DNA from: Sphingomonas panni | GTDB taxonomy: Bacteria > Pseudomonadota > Alphaproteobacteria > Sphingomonadales > Sphingomonadaceae | Length of the DNA stretch: 64,000 nucleotides | Direction: 5' to 3' | Assembly: GCF_022664435.1 (NCBI RefSeq) | Contig: NZ_JAKREU010000011.1 | Location: 1 to 64,000 of the forward strand | In this document: one piece after another, positions 49,873 through 58,570 of the stretch | How the letters are laid out: each line of letters opens with the position of its first letter | How positions within the stretch are numbered: position 1 is the stretch's first letter | Notes under the pieces: model-generated | The model's input: only the letters and a program-made list of their open reading frames with translations | The model's database searches: none | What the model was told of the DNA's origin: nothing | Translations under genes and position numbers: made by a program

Positions 49873-50898
49873 GTGGGTTATCGGGTAGTGGTCGCTGGCG
49901 CCACCGGCAATGTCGGTCGCGAAATGCTGAACATCCTGGCGGAGCGCGAGTTTCCGATCGACGATCTGGCGGTGCTGGCGTCGTCGCGCTCGGCCGGCGA
50001 CATGGCCGACTTCGGCGAGACCGGTAAGCAGTACAAGATCCAGAATATCGAGCATTTCGATCCGACCGGCTGGGACATGGCGCTGTTCGCCATCGGCAGC
50101 GAGGCGACCAAGGTCTATGCGCCGAAGTTCGCCGCCGCCGGGTGCACGGTGATCGACAATTCGTCGCTATACCGCATGGACCCCGACGTGCCGCTGATCG
50201 TGCCGGAAGTGAACCCGGAGGCGATCGACGGGTACAAGGCGCGTAACATCATCGCCAACCCCAATTGCTCCACTGCGCAGATGGTCGTGGCATTGAAGCC
50301 GCTGCACGATGCCGCGACGATCAAGCGTGTCGTCGTCGCGACCTACCAGTCGGTGTCCGGCGCGGGCAAGGCGGGGATGGACGAGCTGTTCGAGCAGAGC
50401 CGCAACATCTTCGTCGGCGACAGCGCGGACCCCAAGAAGTTCACCAAGCAGATCGCGTTCAACGTGATCCCGCACATCGACAGCTTCCTCGACGACGGGT
50501 CGACCAAGGAAGAGTGGAAGATGGTGGTCGAGACGAAGAAGATCCTCGATCCCAAGATCAAGGTGACCGCGACCTGCGTCCGCGTGCCGGTGTTCGTCGG
50601 CCATTCCGAAGCGATCAATATCGAGCTGGAAAACGAACTGTCGGCGGAAGATGCCCAGAAGATCCTGCGCGAGGCGCCCGGCATCATGCTGGTCGACAAG
50701 CGCGAGGACGGCGGATACGCGACCCCGATCGAATGCGTCGGCGACTTCGCGACCTATGTCAGCCGCGTGCGCGAAGATTCGACCGTCGAGAACGGCCTGG
50801 CGCTGTGGTGCGTCAGCGACAATCTGCGCAAGGGCGCGGCGCTGAACGCGGTCCAGATCGCCGAACTGCTCGGCCGCCGGCATCTGAAGAAGGACTGA
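49873..50898 (+). CDS. asd: Aspartate-semialdehyde dehydrogenase
   Basis: 341 residues, NADPH-dependent ASADH of the lysine/threonine/methionine/diaminopimelate pathway. GATGNVG dinucleotide motif, catalytic Cys132 in NPNCSTAQ, active-site His region HSEAINIELE, and VSGAGKAG. The start is GTG at 49873 with GGAGTAAGCAA upstream (GGAG 9-10 nt away). Confidence 0.96.
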   Translation: MGYRVVVAGATGNVGREMLNILAEREFPIDDLAVLASSRSAGDMADFGETGKQYKIQNIEHFDPTGWDMALFAIGSEATKVYAPKFAAAGCTVIDNSSLYRMDPDVPLIVPEVNPEAIDGYKARNIIANPNCSTAQMVVALKPLHDAATIKRVVVATYQSVSGAGKAGMDELFEQSRNIFVGDSADPKKFTKQIAFNVIPHIDSFLDDGSTKEEWKMVVETKKILDPKIKVTATCVRVPVFVGHSEAINIELENELSAEDAQKILREAPGIMLVDKREDGGYATPIECVGDFATYVSRVREDSTVENGLALWCVSDNLRKGAALNAVQIAELLGRRHLKKD

Positions 50899-50908
50899 CC
50901 GGCGGACG

Positions 50909-50946
50909 TGCCCGTCACCCTGGGCTGGCTCCGGGGGTGACGGGCA
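50909..50946 (+). terminator. Terminator after asd
   Basis: A 12-bp perfect stem TGCCCGTCACCC / GGGTGACGGGCA with a 14-nt loop beginning 11 nt after the stop. Confidence 0.65.
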
Positions 50947-50972
50947 GGCCGTTAGGCGCGCGATCGTCCATT

Positions 50973-50990
50973 GGGTACGACATCGTACCC
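50973..50990. promoter_or_regulatory. Perfect palindrome upstream of the PAS-MCP gene
   Basis: GGGTACG-ACAT-CGTACCC, 7-bp perfect arms, 57 nt before the start of the PAS-MCP gene and just beyond the asd terminator. Possible operator; no regulator named. Confidence 0.4.
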
Positions 50991-51046
50991 TCGATCCGGC
51001 GAATTCCCTAAGTCCCTCTTAACTGTCCGTCCCGCAATATGCGCAT

Positions 51047-51748
51047 ATGGACATGCAGGGCATCCGGGATGGCGCGCTGTACGGCGGGACGTGGGAAGCG
51101 ATCTGCCGGTCGCAGGCTGTCGTCGAATTCGCCATCGACGGCACGGTGCTGTGGGCGAACGAGCCGTTCCTCGGCATCATGGGATATGCCCTGACGGAGG
51201 TGCGCGGGCATCATCACCGCATCTTCTGCCGACTGCAGGACAGCGTTTCTGCGGAATATGCGCAATTCTGGCGCAAGCTGGGCGGCGGCGCGTTCGACAG
51301 CGGGCTGTATCGTCGGATCGACCGGGCGGGCCAAGATGTCTGGTTGCAGGCGAGCTACAACCCGGTCCTCGACGCCGACGGTCGCCCCTCATCGATCGTC
51401 AAGATCGCGACCGACATGACTCGACAGGTGCTGCTGGAACGCGAAGTGCAGGCCCGTTTCGACGAGGGGCAGCGGTTTCAGGCACGGCTGGAGGGGCAGG
51501 CGGAGGCGCTGCGGTCGGTCATGACGCAGCTGGCGGCGATCGTGACGACGATCGGCGACATTGCCGCACAGACCCGGCTGGTCGCGCTGAACGCCGCGAT
51601 CGAGGCGGCGCGGGCGGGTGAGGCCGGCAGTGGCTTTGCCGTCGTCGCCCGCGAAGTCCGGTCGCTGGCCGAGGATATCCGCTATGCGACCGAACGCGCA
51701 TCGGTGATGCTGCGCGACCATGAACAGGTCGCCGCCATCGCCGCCTGA
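51047..51748 (+). CDS. Soluble PAS-domain chemoreceptor-like protein (short)
   Basis: 233 residues, no TM segment. Residues about 15-130 form a PAS domain (VVEFAIDGTVLWANEPFLGIMGYALTEVRG) with a PAC-like extension (DVWLQASYNPVLDADGRP), then a short helical MCP signalling hairpin with the tip IAAQTRLVALNAAIEAARAGEAGSGFAVVAREVR. The signalling helices are much shorter than in full receptors (about 110 residues), so it resembles short cytosolic aerotaxis-type signallers. Whether it couples to either CheA in the window is unknown. It may sense redox or oxygen through PAS. Confidence 0.85.
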   Translation: MDMQGIRDGALYGGTWEAICRSQAVVEFAIDGTVLWANEPFLGIMGYALTEVRGHHHRIFCRLQDSVSAEYAQFWRKLGGGAFDSGLYRRIDRAGQDVWLQASYNPVLDADGRPSSIVKIATDMTRQVLLEREVQARFDEGQRFQARLEGQAEALRSVMTQLAAIVTTIGDIAAQTRLVALNAAIEAARAGEAGSGFAVVAREVRSLAEDIRYATERASVMLRDHEQVAAIAA

Positions 51749-51752
51749 GCGA

Positions 51753-52397
51753 TCAATAGCCGGTATAGCGTCCCGGCCGGTGCCACGCGATCAGGATGCC
51801 GCTGATCGCCGCTGCGCTCAGCGCCGACCAGGCGACCTTCGTCGGTGCGACGACCGCGAACGACGCGGCTAGAATGAGGAGGTCGATGGCGATCTGAGTC
51901 CGCCCGGCATTCCAGCCCCGCGTGCGTTGCAGCCACAGCGTGACGACGCCGGTACCGCCGACCCCGGCATCGTGCCGCGCCAGTGCCAGAATGCCCATGC
52001 CGATCACCGTGCCGCCGGCAATGGCGGCAAAGGCGGGATGCACCTCGACGATGCGGAAGCCATAGCGTGCCACGGTCGAGAACAGCGCGATGCCGGCATT
52101 GACCGCGATGGTCCGCCACATGAAACGTGACCCCATCGCCGCCTTCGCAAACAGGAAGAAGGGGATGTTGATGAGCGTGAACAGTACGCCGGTCGGCAGC
52201 GGGACCAGATAGGATACCAGCAGCGCGACCCCGGCGATGCCGCCGGTCACCAGCCCGGCCGCGTGGAGCATCGCGAGGCCCAGCGCGATCATCACGCATC
52301 CGACGATGATCGCATAGACATCTTCGGATCGGCTGTGCGGCACGCCGCTATGGGGCAGGGCGGGGGTGATGGCGTCGGTCTCCGGTCTGGCCGGCAT
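51753..52397 (-). CDS. YitT family membrane protein (lacking DUF2179)
   Basis: 214 residues with 5-6 TM helices and the YitT signature (GLVTGGIAGVALLVSYL, PTGVLFTLINIPFFLFAK, GTVIGMGILALARHDAGVGGTGVV). Typical YitT proteins are near 280 residues with a C-terminal DUF2179 domain, absent here, so this is the short form. The start chosen is ATG at 52397; the SD (GGGAGG) abuts it closely. Function unknown, possibly transport. Confidence 0.8.
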   Translation of the reverse strand: MPARPETDAITPALPHSGVPHSRSEDVYAIIVGCVMIALGLAMLHAAGLVTGGIAGVALLVSYLVPLPTGVLFTLINIPFFLFAKAAMGSRFMWRTIAVNAGIALFSTVARYGFRIVEVHPAFAAIAGGTVIGMGILALARHDAGVGGTGVVTLWLQRTRGWNAGRTQIAIDLLILAASFAVVAPTKVAWSALSAAAISGILIAWHRPGRYTGY

Positions 52398-52542
52398 CCT
52401 CCCTGCATGTTCTTTTGTTGCTTCGGATACTAACTTGCTTTCGCGCGCAGGTGAAGCGGCAAAAGGGGACGGACGGGTCGACACAACGGATCGGTCCGCC
52501 CATATCCCGCGACGACAACCCGCGTTCAAGGACCCCAGGATC

Positions 52543-53301
52543 GTGCAGCAGCCCCCCGTCACTACCCACCGCTTCGCCAGCTTCGACGGGGTCGAGATCG
52601 CCTGGCACGAAATGGGTGAGGGGCGGCCGGTCGTGCTGATCCATGGCTATTTCAGCGACGCGGCGACCAACTGGATCAAATATGGCCATGCGGAGAAGGT
52701 CGCAGCGCTCGGCCGGCGGGTCATCATGCCCGACCTGCGCGCCCATGGCGACAGCGCCCGACCGCACGACGCGGCGGCCTATCCGCCCGATGCGCTGGCA
52801 CGCGACGGCATGGCGCTGATCGAACATCTGGGGCTGGGCGACTATGATCTGGGTGGTTATTCGCTCGGCGCGAGGACGGCGGTGCGGATGGTGACGATGG
52901 GCGCGACACCGGGCAAGGTCGTGCTGAGCGGCATGGGGCTGGAAGGGTTGCTCGACACCGGGCGGCGGGCAGCGCATTTCCGCCGCATCCTGACGAACCT
53001 TGGCAGCTTCGAGCGTGGGTCGCCGGAGTGGATGGCGGAGGCGTTCCTGAAGACGACCGGCGGCGATCCGGTGGCGTTGCTCGGCATTCTCGACACGTTC
53101 GTCGATACGTCGCGCGAGGAGCTTGGCCGTATCGCGCAGCCGGTGCTGGTGCTGGCCGGCGAGGAGGATGACGATAACGGCAGTCACGTCGCGCTGGCGG
53201 AGCTGCTGCCCGATGCGCGGCTGGTCGAGACGCCGGGCAACCATATGAGCGCGGTGGTGAAGCGCGAACTGGGCGACGCGATCGCGGCGTTTCTGGCGTA
53301 G
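52543..53301 (+). CDS. Alpha/beta-hydrolase fold protein
   Basis: 252 residues. HGYFSDAATNW, nucleophile Ser107 in GGYSLGAR, and a C-terminal GNHMSAV with the catalytic His. I chose the GTG at 52543 because an AGGA lies just upstream and the protein then begins VQQPPVTTHRFASFDGVEIAW as in homologues; an in-frame extension back to 52366 overlaps the YitT start region. Lipase/esterase or epoxide hydrolase-type activity possible. Confidence 0.8.
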   Translation: MQQPPVTTHRFASFDGVEIAWHEMGEGRPVVLIHGYFSDAATNWIKYGHAEKVAALGRRVIMPDLRAHGDSARPHDAAAYPPDALARDGMALIEHLGLGDYDLGGYSLGARTAVRMVTMGATPGKVVLSGMGLEGLLDTGRRAAHFRRILTNLGSFERGSPEWMAEAFLKTTGGDPVALLGILDTFVDTSREELGRIAQPVLVLAGEEDDDNGSHVALAELLPDARLVETPGNHMSAVVKRELGDAIAAFLA

Positions 53302-53303
53302 GC

Positions 53304-53434
53304 TCCTCCCCGGCACGGGGGGGCGGCGGCCGAAGGCTGGTGGAGGGGGCTGTCCCCGCAACGCGACCGGAGTGGATGCCGACACCCCCCTCCACCAGCT
53401 GCGCTGGTCCCCCTCCCCGCAAAGCGGGGAGAAG
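53304..53434. repeat. Hairpin-rich intergenic repeat, family A (copy 2)
   Basis: About 130 nt related to 36323-36457 in the same orientation, with GGCCGAAGGCTGGTGGAGGGG shared at 20 or more positions and the same CCCCCTCCACCA...GGTCCCCCTCCCCG right arm. Between converging genes (hydrolase, plus; GST, minus), where it may terminate both. Confidence 0.75.
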
Positions 53435-53435
53435 C

Positions 53436-54104
53436 TTAGGCTACCGGCTGCTCATATTGTTCCAGCACCCATTCCTCTTCCTGCGCACTGGCGATCCAGT
53501 CCTGCATCCACGGGTGCTGTAACAGCGTGATGATGTACCCCATCGCGAAACGCGGGCACGGCAGCGAATAGGTGACGATGCGCGTCGCGACCGGCGCGAA
53601 CATGATGTCCGCCGCGCCGAATTCGCCGAACAGATAGTCGCCGCCCTGGCCGAAGCGGGCGCGGGCCTGCGCCCATAGCTCGTAGATGCGGGACAGGTCG
53701 GCGGCGACGTCCGCGTCGGGCTGCATCGGGTCATAGACCTGGCGGACGTTCATGCTGTGTTTGCGGCGGAGCGCCGCGAAGCCCGAATGCATTTCCGCCG
53801 CCATCGACCGGGCCATCGCCCGCGCCGCCGGATCGGCGGGCCAGAATTTGTCGCCGCCGGACTTCTCGTTCAGATATTCGACGATCGCGAGGCTATCCCA
53901 CACGACGATATCGTCGCCGTCCCACAGGATCGGCACCTTGCCCGACGACGGCGCGAATTCGTCGCCCTCGCGGCGCTTGTCCCAGTCGGCGTCGTACAGC
54001 GGCACGACGACCTCTTCGAACGGCAGGCCCGACAGCTTGGCCGCCAGCCAGCCGCGCAACGACCAGGAGGAATAGGCCTTGTTCCCGATGATGAGCTTCA
54101 GCAT
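53436..54104 (-). CDS. Glutathione S-transferase family protein
   Basis: 222 residues: N-terminal thioredoxin-like domain (MLKLIIGNKAYSSWSLRGWLAAKL, with the SxSxR pattern near the active site; KVPILWDGDDIVVWDSLAIVEYL), then an all-helical C-domain. The Ser in KAYSSWSLR is a plausible catalytic residue. Substrate unknown. The start ATG at 54104 excludes an upstream frame that has no family match. Confidence 0.87.
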   Translation of the reverse strand: MLKLIIGNKAYSSWSLRGWLAAKLSGLPFEEVVVPLYDADWDKRREGDEFAPSSGKVPILWDGDDIVVWDSLAIVEYLNEKSGGDKFWPADPAARAMARSMAAEMHSGFAALRRKHSMNVRQVYDPMQPDADVAADLSRIYELWAQARARFGQGGDYLFGEFGAADIMFAPVATRIVTYSLPCPRFAMGYIITLLQHPWMQDWIASAQEEEWVLEQYEQPVA

Positions 54105-54180
54105 GGGCGCGGTCGTGCCACGCACCGGCCGCCATGTCGAGCGATTGGAACCGTGGGCGGAACGATCCGTTGGCAGGCGC

Positions 54181-54798
54181 ATGGCGGAAAACGACAAAGG
54201 CGGCGATCCGCACAGCGTGGGCGAAGTGCTCGACCGGTTGCACGAATTGGGCGAAAAGGCCGGCGACGACAAGGTGAAGCTGGGCGATACGCTGGAGGCG
54301 CTGGGCCAGCGGGCCTATGGGCCGTTCTTCATCATCTTCCCATTGATCGACATCTCCCCCGTCGGCGGGATACCGGGGCTGCCGACGGCGATGGCGGTGG
54401 TGATGATCCTGCTGGCGGTGCAACTGGTGCTGGGACGCAAGCATCTGTGGTTGCCGGGGTTCCTCGCCAGTCGCGGGCTGAAGGGCGAAAAGCTGGTCAA
54501 GGTGGCCGACAAGACGCGACCGATCGCCAGACGGATGGACAAGTGGTTTCACGGCCGGCTGCCCGCGCTGACCAAGGGGCCGATGGTCAAGGTCGCGGGG
54601 GTGGCGGTGATCCTGCTGTGTCTGACCGTCCCGCCGCTCGAACTGCTGCCCTTTGCCAGCACCGCGCCAATGGCGGCGATCATGGCGTTCGGTATCGCGC
54701 TGCTGGTGCGCGACGGGGCGTTGATGATCGTGGCGTGCGCGCTGTCGGTCGGGGCGGCGGTGCTGGGGGCGGGGCTGTTTGCGTCGAAGCAGGGCTAG
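54181..54798 (+). CDS. ExoD family exopolysaccharide synthesis protein
   Basis: 205 residues. N-terminal soluble part (HSVGEVLDRLHELGEKAGDDKVKLGDTLEALGQRAYGPFFIIFPLIDISP) and several TM helices follow the ExoD pattern. ExoD-type proteins affect exopolysaccharide production and stress tolerance; the mechanism is unclear. The ATG at 54181 gives MAENDKGGDP. It is adjacent to, and divergent from, the GST gene, with about 75 nt between starts. Confidence 0.85.
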   Translation: MAENDKGGDPHSVGEVLDRLHELGEKAGDDKVKLGDTLEALGQRAYGPFFIIFPLIDISPVGGIPGLPTAMAVVMILLAVQLVLGRKHLWLPGFLASRGLKGEKLVKVADKTRPIARRMDKWFHGRLPALTKGPMVKVAGVAVILLCLTVPPLELLPFASTAPMAAIMAFGIALLVRDGALMIVACALSVGAAVLGAGLFASKQG

Positions 54799-54841
54799 GA
54801 GCAGCGCGATCGTCCGGCTGGTTGGACGCGGCGCTCCCTTT

Positions 54842-54936
54842 CGTCACTCCCGCGAAGGCGGGAGTCCATATACGCCGACGTCGCGTCTCGATCGAAACGC
54901 CAGTGGGTATGGATTCCCGCCTTCGCGGGAATGACG
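54842..54936. repeat. Inverted intergenic repeat, family B
   Basis: Left arm CGTCACTCCCGCGAAGGCGGGAGTCC and right arm GGATTCCCGCCTTCGCGGGAATGACG pair; the middle is GC-rich. Same architecture as 47329-47430 and 61446-61535. Confidence 0.75.
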
Positions 54937-54966
54937 AACATATGATGGGAGGCGGCGGGCGTAGGT

Positions 54967-54994
54967 CGTCATTCCGGCCGTTGCCGGAATGACG
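54967..54994 (-). terminator. Perfect hairpin after yihA
   Basis: CGTCATTCCGGC / GCCGGAATGACG, 12-bp perfect stem with a 4-nt loop, ending 5 nt before the yihA stop codon on the minus strand. Its arms look like the outer arms of family B, so it may double as a repeat fragment and a terminator. Confidence 0.6.
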
Positions 54995-54999
54995 GAGGA

Positions 55000-55668
55000 T
55001 CAGCCGATCGACTCGATCACCGCCGCGCGCAGTTCGGCGATGCCCATGCCCTTTTCGCTCGACGTCGAGATGACGTCGGGATGCGCGGCGGGGCGCTTGC
55101 GGACTTCCTCGCCGACCGCCGCGTAGACGTCTTCCAGCTCCGTCGCCTTGATCTTGTCGGTCTTGGTCAGGACGATGCGATAGCTGGTCGCGGCCTTGTC
55201 CAGCATCTCGAACACCTCGCGGTCGACATCCTTGATGCCGTGGCGCGAGTCGATCAGGACGAGCGTGCGCTTCAGCACCTGCCGCCCGCGCAGATAGTCG
55301 TTCACCAGATAGCGCCACTTGCGGACCATGTCCTTGGGTGCCTTGGCGAACCCATATCCGGGCATGTCGACGAGACGCAGCCGGAGGGGCGTGCCGATGT
55401 CGAAGAAGTTCAGCTCCTGCGTCCGCCCCGGCGTGACCGAGGTGCGCGCGAGCGAGGTGCGGCCGGTCAGGGCGTTGAGCAGCGACGACTTGCCGACGTT
55501 CGAGCGTCCGGCGAACGCAATCTCCGGCACGTCCGGGTTCGGCAGGTAATCGAGCGACGGCGCGGATTTCAGGAACTGGATCGGTCCCGCGAAGATCTTG
55601 CGCGCCGCTTCGATCTGGTCGGGATCGAAGCGGTCGTCGCCGGGCGGGGGAGGCGGCAGGTCGTTCAC
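55000..55668 (-). CDS. yihA: Ribosome biogenesis GTPase EngB/YihA
   Basis: 222 residues. G1 GRSNVGKSS, G2 region TSVTPGRTQ, G3 DMPGYG, G4 TKTDK; essential GTPase in large-subunit assembly. GTG start (VNDLPPPPPGDDR) overlaps the yidC stop by GTGA, so the two are coupled; the longer upstream frame is not family-like. The gene order rpmH-rnpA-yidD-yidC-yihA is common in alphaproteobacteria. Confidence 0.95.
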   Translation of the reverse strand: MNDLPPPPPGDDRFDPDQIEAARKIFAGPIQFLKSAPSLDYLPNPDVPEIAFAGRSNVGKSSLLNALTGRTSLARTSVTPGRTQELNFFDIGTPLRLRLVDMPGYGFAKAPKDMVRKWRYLVNDYLRGRQVLKRTLVLIDSRHGIKDVDREVFEMLDKAATSYRIVLTKTDKIKATELEDVYAAVGEEVRKRPAAHPDVISTSSEKGMGIAELRAAVIESIG

Positions 55669-57362
55669 TTGGCCGGTGCCTGCTTGAGTGCCGGATGCCG
55701 CGAGTAGAGCAGCTGCTGCTGCGCAATGGTCAGCAGGTTCGATGTGATCCAGTAGACCTGCAGGCCGACCGCGAACGGGGCCATGATGAACATCAGCACC
55801 CACGGCATCAGCCCGAAGACCTGCTTCTGCATGTCGTCCATCGGTGCCGGGTTCAGCTTGAACTGGAAATACATCGAGATGCCGAGCAGCACCGGCACGA
55901 TGCCGATCGCAAGGAAATGCGGCGGGGTGAAGTCGAGATAGCCGAACAGGTTCAGGATCGTCGCCGGATCGGGCGCGGACAGATCCTTGATCCAGCCGAC
56001 GAACGGCTGGTGACGCATCTCGATGGTCAGCAACAGCACCTTGTACAGCGCGTAGAAGATCGGAATCTGGATCAGCGTCGGCAGACAGCCGGCGACCGGG
56101 TTGACCTTCTCCGTCTTGTACAGCGCCATCATCTCCTGCTGGAGGCGCGGCTTGTCGTCCTTGTAGCGTTCCTGCAGTACCTTCAGCTTGGGCTGGATCG
56201 CACGCATGGCGGCCATCGAGGCGAACTGGCGCTGGGCGATCGGGAACATCAGGCCGCGGATGGTCAGCGTCAGCAGGATGATCGCGACGCCGAAATTGCC
56301 GACCATGCGGAACAGCCAGTCGAGATAGACGAAGATCGGTTCCTCGACGACGCGGAACCAGCCCCAGTCGATCGAGCGCGAGAAATAGGGCACGCCCTGT
56401 TCCTCATAGGCGTTGAGGACCTTGTTTTCCTTGGCACCAGCGAAGAAGCGGGCGCTCTGCGTCATCGCCTGCCCCGGGTTCAGCGTGGCGAGGGTGGGCG
56501 AGCGGTAATCCGCCTGATGCCGCTGGTCCGCGCCCTTCAGCGACAGGCCGTGCTGCGCGTTCTGGTCGGGGATCAGGGCGGTCATCCAGTAATGGTCGGT
56601 GAAGCCGAGCCAGCCGCCCTTTGCGCTGAAGGTCGTGGGCGTGGCGTCGATATCCTTGTAGTCGACGTCGAACTTCACGCCGTTGCCGGCTTCGTAGATC
56701 GGGCCGACCTGGATGGTCATCGTGTCCTTGTCGACCGGCGCGCCACGGCGGCTGAGCAGGCCATAGGTCGCGACCTGCACCGGCTGCGTGCCGGTGTTCA
56801 CGATGCTCTGGCGCACGGTGAACATGTAGTTCGCGTCGACCGAAATCTGCATCAGGTAACGCTGGCTGCCCGCCTGCGTCGTGAGCGTGACCGGGGTTGT
56901 CGGGGTCAGCTTAGTGCCGCTGGCGGTCCACAGCGCATCGGCGGGCGGCGGCGTGATGCCGGTGCCGCTCCAGCCGAACTGCGCGAAATAGGCATCGACC
57001 GTGCCCGACGGCGACAGCAGCCGGACCGGCGGCGAATCCTTGGCGATGGTTTCCTTGTGGCGCAGCAGCACCAGGTCGTCGATCCGCCCGCCGCGCAGGT
57101 TGATCGACCCGCGCACCGCCGGCGTCTCGATCGCCACGCGCGGGGTTTCGCGCAGCACGATCGCCCGGTCGCGAATCGCGTCCGCGGTATCGGCGGCCGG
57201 GTCGGTCGCCGGATTGGCGACGGGCTTGCTCTTGCCATCCTCCAGCTTCGTCACCGGCGGATTGGCGGCCGGGAAGAAATGGTTGGCGATATACGGCCAG
57301 CCGAACAGCACCAGCGCAGCCAGTACCGCGAACAGCAGGAAATTCTTCTGGTCGTTCTTCAC
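55665..57362 (-). CDS. yidC: Membrane protein insertase YidC
   Basis: 565 residues, Oxa1-superfamily insertase. Long periplasmic domain after TM1 (about 30-340), then a five-TM conserved core (residues about 350-560), with AIILLTLTIRGLMFPIAQRQFASMAAMRAIQPKLKVLQERY and GCLPTLIQIPIFYALYKVLLL. It inserts inner-membrane proteins with or without SecYEG. It follows yidD by about 20 nt. Confidence 0.97.
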   Translation of the reverse strand: MKNDQKNFLLFAVLAALVLFGWPYIANHFFPAANPPVTKLEDGKSKPVANPATDPAADTADAIRDRAIVLRETPRVAIETPAVRGSINLRGGRIDDLVLLRHKETIAKDSPPVRLLSPSGTVDAYFAQFGWSGTGITPPPADALWTASGTKLTPTTPVTLTTQAGSQRYLMQISVDANYMFTVRQSIVNTGTQPVQVATYGLLSRRGAPVDKDTMTIQVGPIYEAGNGVKFDVDYKDIDATPTTFSAKGGWLGFTDHYWMTALIPDQNAQHGLSLKGADQRHQADYRSPTLATLNPGQAMTQSARFFAGAKENKVLNAYEEQGVPYFSRSIDWGWFRVVEEPIFVYLDWLFRMVGNFGVAIILLTLTIRGLMFPIAQRQFASMAAMRAIQPKLKVLQERYKDDKPRLQQEMMALYKTEKVNPVAGCLPTLIQIPIFYALYKVLLLTIEMRHQPFVGWIKDLSAPDPATILNLFGYLDFTPPHFLAIGIVPVLLGISMYFQFKLNPAPMDDMQKQVFGLMPWVLMFIMAPFAVGLQVYWITSNLLTIAQQQLLYSRHPALKQAPAK

Positions 57363-57384
57363 GTAGAATCCTTACGGCGCAGAC

Positions 57385-57630
57385 TCAGGGCACCGGATCG
57401 TGGCCGTGCCCGCCCCATGGGTGACAGCGCGCGATCCGTTTGGCGGCCAGCCACGCCCCCTTGATCGCGCCATAGCGGGCAAGGGCAGTGATTGCATAGG
57501 CCGAACAGGAGGGTTGATAGCGACACGACGGCGGCAGGATCAGCGAGGGACCCAATTGCCATGCACGGGCGACCAGCATCAGCGCACGGGCGGCGATACC
57601 CGGACGAACGGGGCCGCCGGTGTCGGTCAC
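57385..57630 (-). CDS. yidD: Membrane protein insertion efficiency factor YidD
   Basis: 81 residues with the YidD signature LILPPSCRYQPSCSAYAITALARYGAIKGAWLAAKRIARCHPWGGHGHDPVP (three conserved Cys and the GGHGHDPVP end). It associates with YidC at the inner membrane. Overlaps the rnpA stop by ATGA. Confidence 0.95.
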   Translation of the reverse strand: MTDTGGPVRPGIAARALMLVARAWQLGPSLILPPSCRYQPSCSAYAITALARYGAIKGAWLAAKRIARCHPWGGHGHDPVP

Positions 57631-57962
57631 CGGCGAACCTTGCGCAATGCCTTGGAAAGGTCGGCTTTCAGCTCGTCGAACGGGCGTTCGATACCGCTCG
57701 CCCGGCCGATCAGGACATGATCGGCGCCGGATATACCCTGTTCGGGCAGCAGCTCCGCGGCAAGCGCGCGAAAACGCCGCTTCATCCGGTTGCGGACGAC
57801 GGCGTTTCCGACCTTCTTCGATACGGTAATGCCGATTCGCATCGCCTGGGGCGGCGTATCGGCCAGTTCGTCCGGCTTGCGGTTTCTCACCAGCAGGACG
57901 AAGCCGGGCATGGGGGCCCGGCGTCCGCCATTCGCCGCCAGATAATCCCGGCGGCGAAGCAT
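57627..57962 (-). CDS. rnpA: Ribonuclease P protein component
   Basis: 111 residues starting MLRRRDYLAANGGRR. The RNR motif region (RIGITVSKKVGNAVVRNRMKRRFR) is intact. It pairs with the RNase P RNA to process tRNA 5' ends. I take the ATG at 57962, just after rpmH; the open frame continues upstream through rpmH in another frame. Confidence 0.95.
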   Translation of the reverse strand: MLRRRDYLAANGGRRAPMPGFVLLVRNRKPDELADTPPQAMRIGITVSKKVGNAVVRNRMKRRFRALAAELLPEQGISGADHVLIGRASGIERPFDELKADLSKALRKVRR

Positions 57963-57967
57963 TTTGA

Positions 57968-58102
57968 TTAGGCCGACAGCTTCTTGCGGCCGCGCGAGCG
58001 ACGCGCGCGGATCACATTGCGGCCGCCCGGCGTCGCCATGCGCGAGCGGAAGCCGTGACGACGGGCCCGTACCAGGTTGCTCGGCTGAAAAGTCCGCTTC
58101 AT
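57968..58102 (-). CDS. rpmH: 50S ribosomal protein L34
   Basis: 44 residues: MKRTFQPSNLVRARRHGFRSRM followed by ATPGGRNVIRARRARGRKKLSA, an almost canonical L34. It is too short for automatic gene lists but unambiguous. The five-base spacing to rnpA and order rpmH-rnpA-yidD-yidC-yihA match the usual bacterial arrangement. Confidence 0.98.
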   Translation of the reverse strand: MKRTFQPSNLVRARRHGFRSRMATPGGRNVIRARRSRGRKKLSA

Positions 58103-58211
58103 CACTCATTCCCCGGGTATTCAAAACTGCCAGAACGTAAAAAGCCGCCAGTGACGGCGGCCGCGTGGGGGGTCCATTAGCTGCGACGGGCGCTCAAGTC
58201 AACGGCGCGGA

Positions 58212-58457
58212 TCAGGTGCCCGCGCGCATCCGCCGCCGTTTGGCGCTGGCGCGGCGCAACGCCCGGTCGGACAGCGCGCGAAGCCGGGGATGCCGCCGCA
58301 GTCGCCGGGCGAAACGGTGCCGCGCCCAGCGGGAATTGCGCAGGATCAGGGCAGTGCCGGCTGCGAAGGTGAAGATGCCGGCGGGACCCGGCAGCACCGC
58401 GACCAGCGGCGTCACCAGGATCAGCAAGACACCGAGGAACACCAGCGCGATGTGCAT
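58212..58457 (-). CDS. Small membrane protein, PGPGW-like
   Basis: 81 residues. One or two hydrophobic helices (ALVFLGVLLILVTPLVAVLPGPAGIFTFAAGTALIL) with an LPGPAGI turn resembling PGPGW proteins, then a strongly basic, Arg-rich tail (RWARHRFARRLRRHPRLRALSDRALRRASAKRRRMRAG) that would stay cytoplasmic. Start ATG at 58457. Function unknown. Confidence 0.6.
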   Translation of the reverse strand: MHIALVFLGVLLILVTPLVAVLPGPAGIFTFAAGTALILRNSRWARHRFARRLRRHPRLRALSDRALRRASAKRRRMRAGT

Positions 58458-58570
58458 CGACGCCCTCCATGCCAGCCGTGTGTTGCGCTGACAAGACGGT
58501 CGCGACGGACCGTTCCCTGCGCGCGGAAAGCCGCTATGGGACGCCATAGGGAAACGGGGACAGGGGCAGC

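Noticed and set aside
55000..58102. Replication origin near the rpmH-rnpA-yidC genes
   Set aside because: No dnaA, no DnaA-box cluster and no AT-rich unwinding region were seen nearby.
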